Of a DNA stretch of 64,000 nucleotides, positions 61,218 through 64,000 are shown piece after piece. The position numbers and the translations under genes are program-made. The stretch's first letter is position 1. Every line of letters starts with the position of its first letter. The notes beneath the pieces are model-generated. The model saw only the letters and a program-made list of their open reading frames with translations, made no database searches and had not been told where the DNA came from. The stretch comes from Solicola gregarius (lineage in GTDB: Bacteria; Actinomycetota; Actinomycetes; Propionibacteriales; Nocardioidaceae), in the NCBI RefSeq assembly GCF_025790165.1, contig NZ_CP094970.1:1488001-1552000 (forward strand), read 5' to 3'.

Positions 61218-61988
61218 TCAGGTCGACCGAACCCGAGGCACCTCTCGCGCCCGCCGATCGCGGTCACGCCACGGACGTACGATCCGCGCAGACAGCACGA
61301 TCAGCGCTGCGCCGACGACCGCGTCAAGCACCCAGTGGTTCGCCGTCGCCACGATCACGACCGTGATGAGCAGCGGATAGCTCCACACCAACGCCCTCGC
61401 ACCGGGAGACTTGACGATGGCGCTCAACGCCCATGCACTCCACAGCGACCACCCGACGTGCATCGACGGCATCGCCGCGAGCTCGTTCGTCGTGGTGCCG
61501 AGCCCGCGCGGCGCGGACGCGTCAGCGCCCCACCAGCCGAAGTTGGCAGTCTCTGCCAGGGTGTCGACGAACCCGGGTACGAGGCGTGGCGGCGCGGTCG
61601 GGAACAGCAGATAGCCCACCAGCGCGATGGCCGTGCCGAGCACGAGCACCCGCCGCCAATGTGCGTACTGCTCGGGCGCCTTGCGCCACAGCACGACGAG
61701 TACGACGGGCGTCACGATGTAGTGCATCGACGCATAGGCGTACGACGCCGCAACCTCCATCAAGGGCAGGCCCGTCAGGATGTGGTTGAGCGTCCGCTCG
61801 ACATCGAGCCCCACCAGCCGTTCCAGATCGACCACGAAATCGGCGTGCGAGCGCGCGAGCTGCAGGTCATTGTCGGCGAACAACCGGCCGACCGTGTAGC
61901 CGACGTACAGCACCGCGAGCAGGCCGACCTCGCGCAGTAACGCGAAGCGACGCCGCTGGCGCACGCGGACCGAGACGCATTTATGCAT
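61218..61988 (-). CDS. PAP2 superfamily membrane phosphatase
   Basis: This 256-residue membrane protein has about six helices. The PAP2 active-site pieces are AAMPSMHVGWSLW (SxH motif) and ANHWVLDAVVGA (catalytic His and Asp), with KAPEQYAHWRR as the probable Lys/Arg box. Similar actinobacterial proteins are annotated as inositol phosphorylceramide synthase-like or lipid phosphatases. The ATG at 61988 (MHKCVSVRVRQRRRF) gives a basic cytoplasmic start. Confidence 0.87.
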   Translation of the reverse strand: MHKCVSVRVRQRRRFALLREVGLLAVLYVGYTVGRLFADNDLQLARSHADFVVDLERLVGLDVERTLNHILTGLPLMEVAASYAYASMHYIVTPVVLVVLWRKAPEQYAHWRRVLVLGTAIALVGYLLFPTAPPRLVPGFVDTLAETANFGWWGADASAPRGLGTTTNELAAMPSMHVGWSLWSAWALSAIVKSPGARALVWSYPLLITVVIVATANHWVLDAVVGAALIVLSARIVRPWRDRDRRAREVPRVRST

Positions 61989-62019
61989 TTGGATGGCACC
62001 CCCCTGCCAGATATGGCTG

Positions 62020-62757
62020 CTAAGCAGACCTCCGCCGCAGCGTCGCCGCGCCCAGCAGCAGCACGGCGACTGCGAACGCGGCGACCACGACCACGTCGGC
62101 CGATAGGTCGGTAGTCCAGTTCTGATAGCTGACGACTTCCTGCATCGCATCGACCGAGTACGTCAGCGGCAAGATCTTGGAAGCGCCTTCGAGGAAGCCG
62201 GGCATCTGGTCCGTCGGCACCAGAAGCCCGCACAGCAGGATCTGCGGGATCACGAACAACGGCATGAACTGCACGGCCTGGAACTCCGTCTCCGCGAACG
62301 CCGAGACGAAGAGCCCAAGTGCGGTGCCGACAACGGAGTTGAGGACGGCGATCAGGCCGAGCGTGAGCCAGCTGCCCTCGATGTCGAGCCCGAGGAACGA
62401 CAGCGCAAGCGTGGCCGTGAACAGGCTCTGCACGATTGCGAGGACGCCGAACGCGATGGCGTACCCGACCAGGAAGTCGACCTTGCCCATCGGCATCGCG
62501 AGTAGTCGCTCCAGAGTGCCCGACTTGCGCTCACCGAGCGTCGTCACCGAGGTGACGAGGAACATCACGATGAACGGGAAGACAGCGAGCAGCGGCGCCC
62601 CTATCTGGTCGAAGATCTGCTCCTGATCCAGGAACAGCCACCAGAGCAACGTCATCAGCATGCACGGGGCGACGATCAGCATTGCGACGGTGCGATGGTC
62701 GCGGCGCAGTTGGGTGAGTACGCGCAGCGCGACGGCGCCAGTGATCCGCGGTGTCAT
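62020..62757 (-). CDS. ABC-2 type exporter permease
   Basis: This 245-residue protein has six membrane segments (MLIVAPCMLMTLLWWLFL, FPFIVMFLVTSVTTL, YAIAFGVLAIVQSLFTATLA, TLGLIAVLNSVVGTALGLFV, FMPLFVIPQILLCGLLVP, DVVVVAAFAVAVLLLGAAT) and the GERKSGTLERLLAMPM coupling loop. It is translationally coupled (ATGA) to the ATPase gene upstream. Drug or lipid export is the family theme; the cargo is unknown. Confidence 0.92.
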   Translation of the reverse strand: MTPRITGAVALRVLTQLRRDHRTVAMLIVAPCMLMTLLWWLFLDQEQIFDQIGAPLLAVFPFIVMFLVTSVTTLGERKSGTLERLLAMPMGKVDFLVGYAIAFGVLAIVQSLFTATLALSFLGLDIEGSWLTLGLIAVLNSVVGTALGLFVSAFAETEFQAVQFMPLFVIPQILLCGLLVPTDQMPGFLEGASKILPLTYSVDAMQEVVSYQNWTTDLSADVVVVAAFAVAVLLLGAATLRRRSA

Positions 62758-63485
62758 CTGACCGCCCCCTCGTCGCCACGTACCAATGCCAGGAAGGCGT
62801 CCTCGACCGAAGTGGTGCCCGTCGACTCACACAGTGCCTGCGGGGTGTCCGAAGCGAGGATTCGGCCCTCCCTCATCAGAAGTAAACGATCGCAACGCTC
62901 GGCTTCATCCATCACATGGCTGGAAACCAGCATCGTGGTTCCGCTGTGAGCGAACTCCGCGAACATGTCCCACAGCTCGACGCGGAGTACCGGGTCGAGC
63001 CCGACCGTCGGCTCGTCCAGGATCAGCAGCGGCGGTTGGCCCAGCAGAGCCACGGCGAGCGACGCCCGCGAGCGCTGCCCGCCGGAAAGGTTGCCGACCA
63101 AGGCATCGCGGTGGCTGGCGAGACCGACACTCTCGATCGCGGCGTCGACCTCATCGGAGATCGACACGCCGAGCACCCGCGCGAAGAAGGTGAGGTTCTC
63201 GGCCACGGTGAGGTTGTCGTAGACACTCGGCTCCTGGGTGACATAGCCGATCCGGTCGCGCAGCGACTTGCTGCCGGCATCCTCACCGAGCACGCGCACG
63301 GTGCCCGCCTTGACCCGCTGGACGCCGACGATCGAACGAATCAGCGTCGACTTGCCGCATCCCGAAGGCCCCAACAGACCGGTGATCACCCCCGAGCGCA
63401 GCCCGACGTCGATGCCCGGAAGCACGGTGCGTGACCCACGTACGACCGTCAGATCCTCGATCGTGACCGCATCGTTTTTCAACAT
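62754..63485 (-). CDS. ABC-2 type exporter ATP-binding protein
   Basis: This 243-residue ATPase has Walker A GPSGCGKST, Q-loop VTQEPSVYDNLTVAENL, signature LSGGQRSR, Walker B LLILDEPTVGLDP and switch SSHVMDEAERCDR. The ATG at 63485 is preferred to an upstream start because a promoter with -10 CATAAT places transcription at or next to that A, giving a leaderless mRNA. A palindrome (63478-63493) covers the start codon and is a probable TetR operator. Confidence 0.93.
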   Translation of the reverse strand: MLKNDAVTIEDLTVVRGSRTVLPGIDVGLRSGVITGLLGPSGCGKSTLIRSIVGVQRVKAGTVRVLGEDAGSKSLRDRIGYVTQEPSVYDNLTVAENLTFFARVLGVSISDEVDAAIESVGLASHRDALVGNLSGGQRSRASLAVALLGQPPLLILDEPTVGLDPVLRVELWDMFAEFAHSGTTMLVSSHVMDEAERCDRLLLMREGRILASDTPQALCESTGTTSVEDAFLALVRGDEGAVR

Positions 63486-63493
63486 GTGTTGAA
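63478..63493. promoter_or_regulatory. Operator candidate overlapping the exporter start
   Basis: TTCAACATGTGTTGAA has perfect 7-bp arms (TTCAACA/TGTTGAA) and covers the exporter start codon and predicted transcription start. The adjacent TetR regulator gene is the obvious candidate binder. Confidence 0.6.
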
Positions 63494-63521
63494 TTATGCC
63501 GCGAGGTCGATTCCCGCGCAA
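63493..63521 (-). promoter_or_regulatory. Promoter of the ABC exporter
   Basis: On the minus strand, -35 TTGCGC (63516-63521) and -10 CATAAT (63493-63498) are separated by 17 nt. The start codon is 7 nt past the -10, so the mRNA would be leaderless. Confidence 0.6.
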
Positions 63522-63539
63522 GGGAGAGCCGGGTCACAC

Positions 63540-64000
63540 CTACAGGTCGATGTAGCGCTGGATGGTCGGGCCGACCAGCTGGGCCAGCTCCTCGCTGTCC
63601 ATCGAGACCAGCGGCTCGACGCCGATCAGGTAGCGGGCGACGATGAGACCGATGATCTGGGATCCGACCAGGCCGACCGCTCGCTCGGACACGCCGCCCT
63701 CGATCTCCTGGCGCAACGCCGGGAAGATCATTCCCTCCACGAACGCCGTGCGCAGTTCGGTGCCCGCGGCCGTCCCGCTGGTGAGCGAGCGAAGGACGCC
63801 GAGCAGCGAGGGCTGATACGCCTCGTCGTCCCAGACGGTGAGCATCGTACGAATCACCGCGACACCGGCCTGGTCGCGCGGCACGTCGAGTGCCTCGGCG
63901 AGTCGCTCGCGCGGCGACAGCGGAAGGTCCATTGCGGCGACGAAGAGCGCGTCCTTGCCGTCGAAGTAGTGGTGGATCAGGGCGGGGTCGACACCGGCGG
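63540..64000 (-). CDS. TetR-family transcriptional regulator, partial
   Basis: The 5' end lies beyond the right edge. The visible part begins inside the DNA-binding helix-turn-helix (AGVDPALIHHYFDGKDALFV, the typical TetR recognition helix and following residues) and runs to the natural stop. The C-terminal ligand-binding domain (about 130 residues) has AEALDVPRDQAGVAVIRTML and IIGLIVARYLIGVEPL. It is 54 nt upstream of the ABC exporter, whose promoter carries a palindromic operator. Local repression of the exporter, relieved by its cargo, is the likely role (inference). Confidence 0.9.
   Translation of the reverse strand, partial: AGVDPALIHHYFDGKDALFVAAMDLPLSPRERLAEALDVPRDQAGVAVIRTMLTVWDDEAYQPSLLGVLRSLTSGTAAGTELRTAFVEGMIFPALRQEIEGGVSERAVGLVGSQIIGLIVARYLIGVEPLVSMDSEELAQLVGPTIQRYIDL

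Overview
The window is 64 kb of chromosome from a high-GC actinobacterium. Gene content and order point to Propionibacteriales or Nocardioidaceae-like bacteria, but the genus cannot be fixed from the sequence alone. The actinobacterial evidence is a mycothiol synthase, orthologues of the sporulation-type regulators BldN and BldC, an LCP protein, a 33-residue bS22/AURKAIP1-type ribosomal protein, many GTG starts, many apparently leaderless mRNAs, and gene orders I recall from Mycobacterium tuberculosis (sseC-cysA2 ... Rv0818-mshD; hemL-Rv0525-ccdA-resB-ccsA; proC-Rv0500A/B-galE2-Rv0502 ... hemACDB) and Streptomyces (rex-hemACD next to bldN).

Layout. 1-9000 (minus) is a peptide-scavenging block: an oligopeptide ABC importer with a fused permease-ATPase protein and a solute-binding lipoprotein, two serine hydrolases of the penicillin-binding/beta-lactamase fold, and a D-aminoacylase-type amidohydrolase. 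9-12.8 kb holds a YgfZ-like protein, nitrobindin-like protein, DsrE, D-Tyr-tRNA deacylase and LCP ligase. 12.8-18.7 kb is a sulfur/mycothiol block: secreted protein, DUF1416, rhodanese with a Cys-containing leader peptide, MoaD/ThiS carrier, GlnR-like regulator, AlkD-like protein, MshD. 18.8-25.9 kb has an esterase, polyphosphate kinase, exonuclease III, a Cds1-like PLP enzyme and a threonine dehydratase. 26.1-32.1 kb (minus) is one overlapping run for cytochrome c maturation ending in hemL. 32.2-37.7 kb has a frameshifted lytic transglycosylase, an acidic membrane protein, a frameshifted histidine kinase and its response regulator.

37.7-43.4 kb (minus) is rex-hemA-hemC-hemD-hemB, with a Rex-type operator and a Crp-type box in front of rex. 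43.9-51.9 kb has a glutaredoxin-like protein, AMP ligase, HAD phosphatase, BldN-like sigma factor with a DUF5667 partner, a PlsC acyltransferase, epimerase, bS22 and BldC. 52-64 kb has AcuC-type deacetylase, a BisC-like molybdoenzyme, trpS behind a tandem-Trp leader and attenuator, a DUF222/HNH endonuclease, a hydrolase, proC, proline dehydrogenase, a PAP2 protein and a TetR-controlled ABC exporter cut by the right edge.

The most unusual material lies between genes. There are two leader-peptide attenuation candidates (trpS, sulfurtransferase), a family of paired 18-bp palindromes (TACCAWGnnnnCWWGGTA) at three gene ends, two short tandem-repeat tracts, a second dispersed hairpin family, and a 200-bp MITE-like element. 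No tRNA, rRNA, CRISPR array, complete insertion sequence or phage gene was recognised.
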